From positions 1 to 64,000 of the forward strand of contig UQUN01000003.1 in NCBI GenBank assembly GCA_900544175.1: 64,000 nucleotides of DNA. The letters run 5' to 3'. The position numbers were made by a program, and so were the translations under genes. Source of the stretch: an uncultured Alistipes sp. Its GTDB lineage: Bacteria > Bacteroidota > Bacteroidia > Bacteroidales > UBA932. Positions 1 to 8,687 of the stretch are shown in pieces. The notes beneath the pieces were generated by a model. That model did not search any database, was not told where the DNA came from, and saw only the letters and a program-made list of their open reading frames with translations. Each line of letters begins with the position of its first letter. The stretch's first letter is position 1.

Positions 1-509
1 TGCAAAATGGCTGCGCATGAGGCGCAAGTGCCCGGGACGCGATCTCCTCCTCACGACCGTCTGCCGCACCGGCACCGGATCGCGGGAAACGCTGCCGTTG
101 TGGTGGTGGCCGGATGGTGGTGTGGGGCCGGATGGGGAATCTGCCACGGAGCCACGGAGCGGCCTGTCGAAGGGGATTAATAGCCTGACAAGTCGCTTTA
201 TGGTCTGCCTTTTCATGTCGCGGGGCTTTATACGACGATATATGACGGTTACTGTAAGTCAGTTACAATACGTATGCGTGTTCCATGAGTGATGTCCTGG
301 TTTGGGAAACTGCAATCGGGCATCCGGATATGTGGTCAGTTTGCAGCCGGTATGCCGCCCGTGACGGCGGAAGTGGCTTTAGGAGAGGTTTCTTGCGATC
401 CAGGGGGTATTCCCACTGAAAATCGACTGAACCGTTTTTTCGACTGCTGGACTTTCATGTGTACGCAAACTGCGGTGGAAAAAGGGGTAAAGCATGCTGG
501 AAGAGCATG
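1..509. other. Left-edge region with no recognised gene
   Basis: No reading frame here looks like a protein I recognise. The first 170 bases are G/C-rich with short direct repeats (GGCCGGATGG twice near 108-145, GCCACGGA twice near 142-157) and an inverted pair CGCGATC (38-44) / GATCGCG (78-84). A minus-strand frame beginning with ATG at 216 stays open to the window edge (72 codons), but it is arginine- and proline-rich, has no TAnnTTTG element upstream and resembles nothing known, so it is not called a gene. No B12-box-like motif, tRNA or RNase P signature was seen. The rest up to the mutB terminator looks non-coding. Confidence 0.4.
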
Positions 510-541
510 AAAAAGCCCGGCCGGAACTGTTCCGGCCGGGC
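510..541 (-). terminator. Rho-independent terminator of hutU-mutA-mutB
   Basis: A perfect 12-bp stem (515-526 with 530-541, GC-rich) closes a 3-nt CTG loop and, read on the minus strand, is followed by five T residues (510-514). It sits 65 nt past the mutB stop codon, as expected for the end of the leftward transcript. Confidence 0.92.
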
Positions 542-605
542 CTGACTCATTGCTGGAGGGGCAGAGGTGCTGTTTCAAAAGCATTCTGCCTCATGAGCAT
601 CTGCA

Positions 606-2735
606 TTAACGCATGTTGAGCAGCTCGATCATCTTGATGACTGCGGTGGAGATACGGGTACCGGGGCCGAAGATGGCGGCGGCACCTGCCTTGTAGAGGG
701 CGTCGTAATCCTGAGGAGGAATGACACCGCCGACTACCACCATGATATCCTCACGGCCGAGCTTCTTGAGCTCGTCGATGATCTGGGGCACGAGGGTCTT
801 GTGACCGGCTGCGAGGGAGGATACGCCGACGATGTGAACGTCGTTCTCCACAGCCTGCTTTGCTGCCTCTGCAGGAGTCTGGAAGAGAGGGCCCATATCC
901 ACATCGAAGCCGCAATCGGCATAACCGGTAGCCACAACCTTGGCTCCACGGTCGTGTCCGTCCTGACCCAGCTTGGCGATCATAATACGGGGCTGACGGC
1001 CTTCCTTCTTCGCGAACTCGGCAACCATCTTCTTGGCTTTCTCGAACTCGCTGTCATTCTTGACCTCTGAAGAGTAAACACCTGTATTCATACGTATAAC
1101 TGCTTTATATCTTCCTACTACTTTCTCGCATGCATCCGAAATCTCACCGAGGGTGGCACGGTTGCGTGCGGCCTCGACTGCGAGCTCGAGCAGGTTACCG
1201 CTCTTGGTCTCGACAGCCTTGGTGATGGCATCCAGAGAAGCCTGGACAGCGGCATTGTCACGGTTGGCACGGAGCTCCTTCAGACGGGCGATCTGGGACT
1301 CGCGTACCTTGGTGTTGTCGATGTCGAGAATCTCGATGGGATCCTCCTTGTCCAGACGGTACTCATTGATACCGATAATCTTGTCCACACCTGAGTCGAT
1401 ACGGGCCTGCTTGCGTGCGGCAGCCTCCTCGATACGCAGTTTGGGTATACCGGTCTCGATAGCCTTGGCCATACCGCCGAGCTTCTCGATCTCCTGGATG
1501 TGCTCCCATGCCTTGTGGGCGATCTGGTCGGTCAGGTACTCCACATAGTAGGAACCTGCCCAAGGATCGATACCGCGGCATACGTTGGTCTCCTCCTGGA
1601 TGTAGATCTGGGTGTTACGTGCGATACGGGCGGAGAAGTCAGTAGGCAGGGCGATAGCCTCGTCAAGAGCGTTGGTATGCAGGGACTGGGTGTGTCCGAG
1701 TGCGGCGCCCATGGCCTCGATACATGTCCTGGCCACGTTGTTGAAAGGATCCTGCTCGGTGAGGGACCAGCCGGATGTCTGGCAGTGTGTCCTCAGGGAC
1801 AGGGACTTGGGATTCTTGGGATCGAAAGACTTCACGATCTTGGCCCAGAGCATACGGGCTGCACGCATCTTGGCGATCTCCATGAAATGGTTCATGCCGA
1901 TAGCCCAGAAGAAGGACAGACGGGGAGCGAATGCATCCACGTCAATGCCGGCCTTGATACCTGTACGCAGGTATTCCAGACCGTCTGCCAGAGTATAGGC
2001 CATCTCGATGTCGCAGGTAGCGCCGGCCTCCTGCATATGGTAGCCGGAGATGGATATCGAGTTGAACTTGGGCATGTACTTGGAGGTGTAGGCGAAGATA
2101 TCGCCGATAATCCTCATCGAGAATTCAGGAGGATAAATATAGGTGTTGCGGACCATGAACTCCTTGAGAATATCGTTCTGGATGGTACCCTGCATCTCCT
2201 CGAGCTTGGCACCCTGTTCCTGGGCTGCCACAATATAGAAGGCAAGGACAGGCAGAACGGCTCCGTTCATGGTCATGGACACTGACATCTTGTTCAGAGG
2301 AATCTGGTCGAAGAGCACCTTCATGTCCTCTACACTGCAGATGGACACACCGGCCTTGCCGACGTCACCGACTACGCGGGGATGGTCAGCATCATAGCCT
2401 CTGTGTGTTGCCAGGTCAAATGCCACGGACAGACCCTTCTGTCCTGCGGCGAGGTTCCTGCGGTAGAAAGCATTGGACTCCTCTGCTGTGGAAAAGCCCG
2501 CATACTGGCGTATGGTCCAGGGCCTCATCACGTACATGGTACTGTAAGGTCCGCGGAGGAAAGGAGGAAGACCTGCCGCATAGTTCAGGTGCTCCATTCC
2601 CTCATTGTCCCCGGGAGTATAGATCTCCTTCACGCCGATGTGCTCCGGAGTCTCCCAAATCTGCTGTGAAGCAGCTGCCTGCGCGCATCCTGCGGCGGCA
2701 TTGTCAAACTGTATGTCTTTAAAATTAGGACGCAT
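606..2735 (-). CDS. mutB: Methylmalonyl-CoA mutase large (alpha) subunit
   Basis: Adenosylcobalamin-dependent catalytic subunit that interconverts succinyl-CoA and (R)-methylmalonyl-CoA in the cytoplasm. At 709 residues it has the family's usual length. The N-terminal two thirds form the TIM-barrel substrate domain; the C-terminal ~120 residues form the B12-binding domain with the intact base-off motif DGHDRG at residues 592-597, whose His594 should ligate cobalt. It lies 11 nt downstream of mutA and is last in a leftward hutU-mutA-mutB unit before a strong terminator. In Bacteroidales this enzyme belongs to the succinate-propionate route, and the cofactor must be made or imported. Nothing looks damaged. 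Confidence 0.97.
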   Translation of the reverse strand: MRPNFKDIQFDNAAAGCAQAAASQQIWETPEHIGVKEIYTPGDNEGMEHLNYAAGLPPFLRGPYSTMYVMRPWTIRQYAGFSTAEESNAFYRRNLAAGQKGLSVAFDLATHRGYDADHPRVVGDVGKAGVSICSVEDMKVLFDQIPLNKMSVSMTMNGAVLPVLAFYIVAAQEQGAKLEEMQGTIQNDILKEFMVRNTYIYPPEFSMRIIGDIFAYTSKYMPKFNSISISGYHMQEAGATCDIEMAYTLADGLEYLRTGIKAGIDVDAFAPRLSFFWAIGMNHFMEIAKMRAARMLWAKIVKSFDPKNPKSLSLRTHCQTSGWSLTEQDPFNNVARTCIEAMGAALGHTQSLHTNALDEAIALPTDFSARIARNTQIYIQEETNVCRGIDPWAGSYYVEYLTDQIAHKAWEHIQEIEKLGGMAKAIETGIPKLRIEEAAARKQARIDSGVDKIIGINEYRLDKEDPIEILDIDNTKVRESQIARLKELRANRDNAAVQASLDAITKAVETKSGNLLELAVEAARNRATLGEISDACEKVVGRYKAVIRMNTGVYSSEVKNDSEFEKAKKMVAEFAKKEGRQPRIMIAKLGQDGHDRGAKVVATGYADCGFDVDMGPLFQTPAEAAKQAVENDVHIVGVSSLAAGHKTLVPQIIDELKKLGREDIMVVVGGVIPPQDYDALYKAGAAAIFGPGTRISTAVIKMIELLNMR

Positions 2736-2746
2736 AACTTCTGAGA

Positions 2747-4639
2747 TTAAAGAGATTTGATTCCGAGCTTCTCCTGATAGCCGCGAAGGGTCTCGAGGAC
2801 GTTGCTCTTGACACTGATAAAGTTCTGGATTCCCTTAGCCTGGAGATCCTCCTTGCAGGCAGGTTCGCCTGCGACTACGACAATGGCCTTGTCACCGATA
2901 AGACGCGCGATCTCGGGCACTGCCTCAGCATACTCGTCATCGGACGAGCAGGCAACCACGATCTCGGCTCCGGAAGCAAGGGCCGCCTTTACGCCCTCCT
3001 CAATGGAGGCGAAACGGTTGTTGTCCATTATGCGTATACCGGCCACTGCGAAGAAGTTCGAGGAGAACTGGGCGCGGGCACGGCACATTGCAAGGTTGCC
3101 GAATGTAAGCATGAATGCCTTTGGTTCCTTGCCGCTGCGGTCTGTCGCAAAACGGAGTGCCTCGAAAGCCTCGGCTGCACGGTAGGGCTTCAGAGGTTCC
3201 ACTGCATCCTCCTTGTGGCATCCGTGTACAGGAACTACCTGTCCCATGCGGGTGAAGATGTCGCGGGACACGATCTCGGGAGTAATCTCGTCACTGGCCT
3301 TCTCGAGGAAGTTGGGATACTGGTTGCTGCCGAGGATGGTGTCGCGGCGGGTAGCGTAGTTCTTGTCCCTCTTGTCGGACACGGCCTTGATCTCGGACTG
3401 GATGAATCCGGCCCTGAACTGAGCCACATAACCGCCGGCGGCCTCTACCTTGCGGAAGAGATCCCATGCGGCCCCGGCGATCTTTTCGGTAAGCATCTCC
3501 ACATAGTAGGAACCGGCTGCAGGGTCGACGACCTTGTCGAAGCGGGCCTCCTCCTTGAGGATGTTCTGCACATTGCGTGCGATACGGCGGGAGAAGTCAT
3601 TGGGCACTCTGAATGCAAAATCGTAAGGCAGCACTTCGAGGTAGTCAACGCCTGCGATGGCAGCGCTCATGGCCTCGGTGGTGCCGCGGAGCATATTTAC
3701 ATAGGAATCGTAGACCGTGAGGTTGTACTCGGAGGTGGTGGCGAATACCAGCATCATCTCAGGGCAGCCCTTGGTGCAGCCGTAGTCCTCAACAACATTG
3801 GCCCAGAGCATGCGGGCGGCACGGAACTTGGCGATTTCCATGAAGTAGGAGCTGCCTACGGCAAACTCGAAGAAAGTCTTGCGGGCGATGGTCTCCACAT
3901 CGATGCCCATCTCGGAGAGACGGGAGATGTACTCGCTGCCCTGGCTGAGGGCAAATGCAAGTTCCTGGGTAGAAGAGGCTCCGCAGCTGTTGTAGATCAC
4001 AGCGTCCACTGCGATGACACGTACATTCTTATAGGAAGCGGCAGCCTTTACGCACTCTGCCAGAGCATTGAAAGCCTTGTCCTCGCAGAAAGAACCCTTC
4101 TTGTTGAGAGGTCTCAGAGGCGAGAAGTCAAATGTAGCGCGGACAGCATCCTTGTCGATGCCGAGCGAGTCAACATACTTGAGGAAATTGTGCAGGCCGT
4201 CCACATTCTTGGGGCAGCAGCCGCGGAAGTTCACAGGCACCTTGTCGAGTGAAATACCCTTCAGGAGAGCGGTATAGTCGGCCACTTCCATCACCTTGCC
4301 CTCGGGAAGGTGGAATGTGAAGGACTCCACACCCTTTGTCAGAAGAGTGATGGCCTGACTGTTTGCTGCGGCTATGTCCCCACAGCATACGCTCTCGTTG
4401 ATGAACCATCTGTTATTCTGCTTTGTTCCTCTTACAAAAGGGAACTCTCCCGGATTTTTCCCTACGTACTTCAGACCCTGAAGGTCCTCAGCACGGTAAT
4501 AAGGACGCACGGAGAATCCGTCATAGGTCTTCCATACGAGCTTCTTCTCGTAATCGGCACCCTTGAGGTCCTTCGTGATCACCTCTTCCCATGCTGACGT
4601 AGGAACAGGAGGAAACTCAGTAAATAATTTTTCTGCCAT
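2747..4639 (-). CDS. mutA: Methylmalonyl-CoA mutase small (beta) subunit
   Basis: Non-catalytic partner (630 residues) of the large subunit encoded 11 nt downstream; the two form the heterodimer typical of bacterial methylmalonyl-CoA mutase. It shares the barrel fold, with matching stretches such as FMEIAKFRAARMLWA and the segment around DPAAGSYYVE. The C-terminal B12-like domain has lost the DxHxxG cobalt-binding motif, as is normal for this subunit. It starts 40 nt after hutU with no TAnnTTTG element in the gap, so it probably shares the hutU transcript. Confidence 0.95.
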   Translation of the reverse strand: MAEKLFTEFPPVPTSAWEEVITKDLKGADYEKKLVWKTYDGFSVRPYYRAEDLQGLKYVGKNPGEFPFVRGTKQNNRWFINESVCCGDIAAANSQAITLLTKGVESFTFHLPEGKVMEVADYTALLKGISLDKVPVNFRGCCPKNVDGLHNFLKYVDSLGIDKDAVRATFDFSPLRPLNKKGSFCEDKAFNALAECVKAAASYKNVRVIAVDAVIYNSCGASSTQELAFALSQGSEYISRLSEMGIDVETIARKTFFEFAVGSSYFMEIAKFRAARMLWANVVEDYGCTKGCPEMMLVFATTSEYNLTVYDSYVNMLRGTTEAMSAAIAGVDYLEVLPYDFAFRVPNDFSRRIARNVQNILKEEARFDKVVDPAAGSYYVEMLTEKIAGAAWDLFRKVEAAGGYVAQFRAGFIQSEIKAVSDKRDKNYATRRDTILGSNQYPNFLEKASDEITPEIVSRDIFTRMGQVVPVHGCHKEDAVEPLKPYRAAEAFEALRFATDRSGKEPKAFMLTFGNLAMCRARAQFSSNFFAVAGIRIMDNNRFASIEEGVKAALASGAEIVVACSSDDEYAEAVPEIARLIGDKAIVVVAGEPACKEDLQAKGIQNFISVKSNVLETLRGYQEKLGIKSL

Positions 4640-4679
4640 ATTTCAAAAAATTTGAGTTGTATTAATATTGCCTTTCTGT

Positions 4680-6668
4680 TTAAAGCAGTTTGTCATCCAC
4701 AAGATAGGGAAGAGTGACCTTGAGTTCCGGCGTGCGCTCCATCTCTCTCCTGATTGCAAACATAGCTCCCTTGTTGCGGGCCCAGCTGCGGCGGGCGATG
4801 CCGTTGTTGACATCCCAGTGAAGCATCATCCTTATCCTGCGGTCAGCATCCTCGCTGCCGTCGATAACCATACCGAAACCGCCATTGATGACCTCACCCC
4901 AGCCGACTCCGCCGCCGTTGTGTATGGACACCCAGGTCGCGCCTCGGAATGAATCTCCTATGACGTTCTGCACGGCCATGTCAGCTGTAAACTGTGATCC
5001 GTCGTAGATATTGGACGTCTCACGGTAAGGCGAGTCAGTACCGGATACGTCATGATGGTCGCGTCCGAGCACGATAGGTGCCGAGATACGGCCTTCCCTG
5101 ATGGCCCTGTTCATTTCAAGGGCTATCCTTATACGTCCTTCGGAATCGGCATAGAGAATACGTGCCTGCGACCCAACGACAAGCTTGTTCTTGCCTGCCT
5201 CCTTGATCCAGTGGATGTTGTCTGCGAGCTGGTGCTTGATTTCCTCCGGTGCCGTCCGGTAGATGTCCTCGAGCACTTCCGCCGCGATCCGGTCGGTCTC
5301 GGCCAGATCCTCAGGCCTGGACGATGTACATACCCAGCGGTACGGACCGAAACCGTAATCGAAGAAGAGCGGTCCCATAATGTCCTGCACGTAGGACGGA
5401 TAGCGGAAAGCTCCGTTAACGCCCATTATATCGGCCTTCGCACGGGATGCCTCCAGCAGGAAGGCATTGCCGTAATCGAAGAAATACATGCCTTTCTCGG
5501 TCAGCTTGTTGATGGCAGCCACCTGGCGGCGGAGCGACTTCTGCACCTCTCTCTTGAACTTCTCCGGGTCGGAAGCCATCATCTCGTTGGACTCCTCGAA
5601 TGTGAAACCTGCAGGATAGTATCCGCCGGCCCAGGGATTGTGCAGGGATGTCTGGTCGGAGCCGAGGTCCACGTCCACTCCCCTCTTTGCCAACCTCTCC
5701 CAGAGGTCAACTATATTACCCTGATATGCGAGTGCCACAGCCTCCTTGTTCTCCCTGGCCTTGAGTGCCCTGTCGATAAGCGGATCCAACTCGGTGTACA
5801 CCTCGTCCACCCAGCCCTGGGAATAGCGGGTGCGGATGGCCTTCGGATTGATCTCCGCGATGATGCCGACCACACCGGCGATCACGGAAGCCTTGCCCTG
5901 AGCTCCTGACATGCCGCCGAGACCGGAACTTACAAACAACTTGCCGCGGTTCTCGGTACCGGGACGGGTGTGCATCCTGGCAGCGTTCATCACAGTGATG
6001 GTCGTGCCGTGCACGATGCCCTGAGGACCTATATACATGAAAGAGCCCGCAGTCATCTGCCCGTACTGGGAGACGCCAAGGGCATTGAACTTCTCCCAAT
6101 GGTCCTTGGAAGAGTAGTTGGGAATCACCATTCCGTTTGTAATGACCAGACGCGGAGCGTCCTTATGTGAAGGGAAGAGTCCGAGCGGATGTCCCGAATA
6201 AAGCACCAGCGTCTGCTCGTCCGTCATCTGGGACAGATACTGCATGGTCAGACGGTACTGGGCCCAGTTCTGGAATGCAGCCCCGTTGCCTCCGTAGACG
6301 ATCAGCTCGTGGGGATGCTGGGCTACGGCCATGTCCAGGTTGTTGGAGATCATGAGCATGATGGCTGCGGCCTGGCGGCTCTTGTACGGGAAGTCATCTA
6401 TACTCCGCGCATATATCTTATAATCAGGACGCAGGCGGTACATATAAATCCTTCCGTAAGTCTCCAGTTCCTCCTTGAACTCAGGAATCAATGTCGCGTG
6501 GTGTTTCGGGGGAAAATAACGCAGGGCATTCTTGAGAGCCAGTTTTTTTTCATCCGCAGTCAGAATCTGCTTTCTGTGGGGAGCATGGTTGACTGTCGGA
6601 TCGAATGGCTTGGTTTCCGGAAGCACATCCGGTATCCCTTCAATAATAGATTTCTGAAAATCAGTCAT
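4680..6668 (-). CDS. hutU: Urocanate hydratase (urocanase)
   Basis: Second enzyme of histidine degradation: hydrates urocanate to 4-imidazolone-5-propionate using tightly bound NAD+. The 662-residue product is the long form found in Bacteroidota and some Firmicutes, about 100 residues longer than the Pseudomonas-type enzyme. Visible family motifs are SSGLGGMSGAQGK in the NAD-binding part and the urocanase signature DQTSLHN at residues 338-344. No hutH, hutI or hutG/ftcD gene is in the window; instead mutA and mutB follow on the same strand. A -7 promoter element lies 56 nt upstream of the start. Confidence 0.96.
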   Translation of the reverse strand: MTDFQKSIIEGIPDVLPETKPFDPTVNHAPHRKQILTADEKKLALKNALRYFPPKHHATLIPEFKEELETYGRIYMYRLRPDYKIYARSIDDFPYKSRQAAAIMLMISNNLDMAVAQHPHELIVYGGNGAAFQNWAQYRLTMQYLSQMTDEQTLVLYSGHPLGLFPSHKDAPRLVITNGMVIPNYSSKDHWEKFNALGVSQYGQMTAGSFMYIGPQGIVHGTTITVMNAARMHTRPGTENRGKLFVSSGLGGMSGAQGKASVIAGVVGIIAEINPKAIRTRYSQGWVDEVYTELDPLIDRALKARENKEAVALAYQGNIVDLWERLAKRGVDVDLGSDQTSLHNPWAGGYYPAGFTFEESNEMMASDPEKFKREVQKSLRRQVAAINKLTEKGMYFFDYGNAFLLEASRAKADIMGVNGAFRYPSYVQDIMGPLFFDYGFGPYRWVCTSSRPEDLAETDRIAAEVLEDIYRTAPEEIKHQLADNIHWIKEAGKNKLVVGSQARILYADSEGRIRIALEMNRAIREGRISAPIVLGRDHHDVSGTDSPYRETSNIYDGSQFTADMAVQNVIGDSFRGATWVSIHNGGGVGWGEVINGGFGMVIDGSEDADRRIRMMLHWDVNNGIARRSWARNKGAMFAIRREMERTPELKVTLPYLVDDKLL

Positions 6669-6723
6669 ATAAATTAATATTTGTCGTTTTTATCTGTTAT
6701 TCCTGCACTCATGAAATATCTTA

Positions 6724-6731
6724 CAAAAGTA
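6724..6731 (-). promoter_or_regulatory. -7 promoter element for hutU
   Basis: Minus strand reads TACTTTTG, a match to the Bacteroidota -7 consensus TAnnTTTG, giving a predicted leader of about 50 nt to the hutU start. No clear -33 TTTG at normal spacing. Confidence 0.5.
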
Positions 6732-6773
6732 ATAAAAAGTCCTGCAAAATTCACAGACTTAAGCCAAAATATC

Positions 6774-6781
6774 TATATTTG
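6774..6781 (+). promoter_or_regulatory. -7 promoter element for the 6871 lipoprotein gene
   Basis: TATATTTG matches TAnnTTTG and gives a leader of about 85 nt. It is back-to-back with the hutU element. Confidence 0.5.
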
Positions 6782-6870
6782 CGGCGCCATGACGATAAAA
6801 ACGACTTGGAAATACACATCTTTTCCATAGTCGGAACCACTGTACTAATTCATCAAACCAAACCATTAAT

Positions 6871-8676
6871 ATGAACACAAACGTACTTAAATTGATTCTC
6901 GCGGCAGTCATAGTTCCAATGGGACTCAGTGCCTGCAAACAAGTTGAGGAACTCTCCAAGGAAGCCGAAATCACTTCCTTCACTTTCGACACTTCTGTTG
7001 AAGCAAACAGCATAGTGTCTTCACAACCGGTCATCAACGGTGACAGCATCACATTCAGTGTCAGCTCCGACTCCGTTTCCGAGCAGCTCTCCGCTCTCGT
7101 ACCCACCATCACCGTTTCTGAGAACGCGACAGTATCACCCGCATCAGGCTCGGCCGTGGACTTCTCACAAGGCTCCGTGACATTCACTGTAACGGCACAG
7201 GACGGCGTTACGACAAGAGCCTACTTCGCGAAAGCAGTCACCGACACCACTGACAATCCCGACATCACATACCCCATAGACGAGCAGCTGGCCGGCGAGT
7301 ACAAGGGCCTGCTCAATATCACTTTGGGAGGTGAACCCGTCGGTTCGGACATTGCCAGGAACATCACTGTCGCCAAAGTTGACGACGAGACCGTCAGCCT
7401 CACACTTGAGGACTTCTCGTTCATGGGCATGGAGTTGGGCACCATCAAAGTTGACAGCTGCAGGATAGTCGGTTCCGACATACCGGAGTACGAATACAGC
7501 CTGTCCGGTGAGCAGACCCTTACACTCAACGTCATCGGCGAGCAGCATGTCACTGTCAGCGGAGGATTCGCCGGCAACACCATCAGCCTCACCATCAGCC
7601 TTGATTTCAACGGCACACCAGTAGATGTCACGTTCGACGGCACCAAACTCACCGGCAGCGAGAGCAGCGAGGCACTCATCACCTCCTTCACCTTTGACGC
7701 CTCCAACTCCGCCAATGCAGCTGTTTTCGGAACGACGCTCGACCAGGACAACCGTACCATATCCGTTACAGTCCAGGATGGAGGAGACCTCACCGCCCTG
7801 GTTCCCACGATTGAGGTATCGGCCGGAGCCACAGTAAGCCCGGCATCAGGCACAGCCATAGATCTTTCTAACGGCCAGTCCGTCATCTACACAGTAGTAG
7901 CAGAAGACGGAACTGCCAGCGAGTACACCGTATCCGTATCCGGCAGAGCCGCCTATTTCTACGATTTCGAGACATGGACCTCCGAAGGAGCCATGTACCC
8001 GGAGGAGATTACCAATCCTGTGGGATGGGCTACATGCAACGATGCAGTAGGTCTTATCAAGAATATGGGGCCTATGCTTGGACACCCTGAATACAACGGA
8101 GAATACCCCGTCCGTCCAACAGAAAATGGAGTGACAGGCAAAGGAGCTATCATCGAATCCGTATACACCGCCAAAGGAAATTTAATGGGACAGACAATTC
8201 CGGCTGTTACTTCCGGCACCATCTTCCTCGGCACTTTCAATGCTTTTGCCGCAATGACCGACCCCATGACCACGACCGAATTCGGCATCCTCTTCGAGGA
8301 CAAGCCGCTGGCCGTCACCGGATGGCTGAAATACACCCCTGGAGAGGATTTCTACGATGAGAACGGAAATACCATCGACAAGCAGGATCTCGGCACTGTC
8401 AACGCAGTACTCTACGAGGTCTCCAGCGAGGACGAGACCCTCAACGGCTCGAATATCTACACATCTGAGAAGATATACGCCACCGGCAACTTCGAGACCG
8501 CCGGAGCCGCTGACTTCACCCAGTTTACCGTCAACATGGAGTACGTCAAGGACTACGACCCCTCCAAGACCTACAAACTGGCCGTAATTTTCGCCGCCAG
8601 CAAGGAGGGCAACGCATACCGTGCCGCTTCGGGCAGCATCATGGTCGTGGACAACGTAGCCATCATCTGCGAGTAA
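6871..8676 (+). CDS. PCMD-domain surface lipoprotein with DUF5018-like repeats and a calycin-like domain
   Basis: A 601-residue lipoprotein: the signal peptide ends in a lipobox at LSAC, lipidated Cys about residue 22. After it comes a DUF5018-like repeat starting ITSFTFD (about 32-125), a calycin/lipocalin-like beta domain (about 132-260, opening LAGEYKG), a second copy of the repeat (about 266-355) and a C-terminal PCMD domain (putative carbohydrate metabolism domain, about 357-601, opening YFYDFETW). The two repeats share ITSFTFD, LVPTI and VSPASG. Likely anchored in the outer membrane and glycan-related by analogy with the family; the substrate is unknown. Monocistronic, divergent from hutU, with a terminator just past the stop codon. 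Confidence 0.8.
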   Translation: MNTNVLKLILAAVIVPMGLSACKQVEELSKEAEITSFTFDTSVEANSIVSSQPVINGDSITFSVSSDSVSEQLSALVPTITVSENATVSPASGSAVDFSQGSVTFTVTAQDGVTTRAYFAKAVTDTTDNPDITYPIDEQLAGEYKGLLNITLGGEPVGSDIARNITVAKVDDETVSLTLEDFSFMGMELGTIKVDSCRIVGSDIPEYEYSLSGEQTLTLNVIGEQHVTVSGGFAGNTISLTISLDFNGTPVDVTFDGTKLTGSESSEALITSFTFDASNSANAAVFGTTLDQDNRTISVTVQDGGDLTALVPTIEVSAGATVSPASGTAIDLSNGQSVIYTVVAEDGTASEYTVSVSGRAAYFYDFETWTSEGAMYPEEITNPVGWATCNDAVGLIKNMGPMLGHPEYNGEYPVRPTENGVTGKGAIIESVYTAKGNLMGQTIPAVTSGTIFLGTFNAFAAMTDPMTTTEFGILFEDKPLAVTGWLKYTPGEDFYDENGNTIDKQDLGTVNAVLYEVSSEDETLNGSNIYTSEKIYATGNFETAGAADFTQFTVNMEYVKDYDPSKTYKLAVIFAASKEGNAYRAASGSIMVVDNVAIICE

Positions 8677-8687
8677 ATAACTGAATC

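Noticed and set aside
1..216. Partial minus-strand gene entering from the left edge
   Set aside because: Open for 72 codons, but the product is Arg/Pro-rich, opens without a promoter element and resembles nothing known.
542..605. Possible cobalamin riboswitch for the B12-dependent mutase
   Set aside because: No B12-box-like sequence is seen upstream of hutU, before mutA or near the gene ends.
3215..4252. 345-codon open frame on the plus strand
   Set aside because: Antisense shadow of mutA with composition typical of such shadows.
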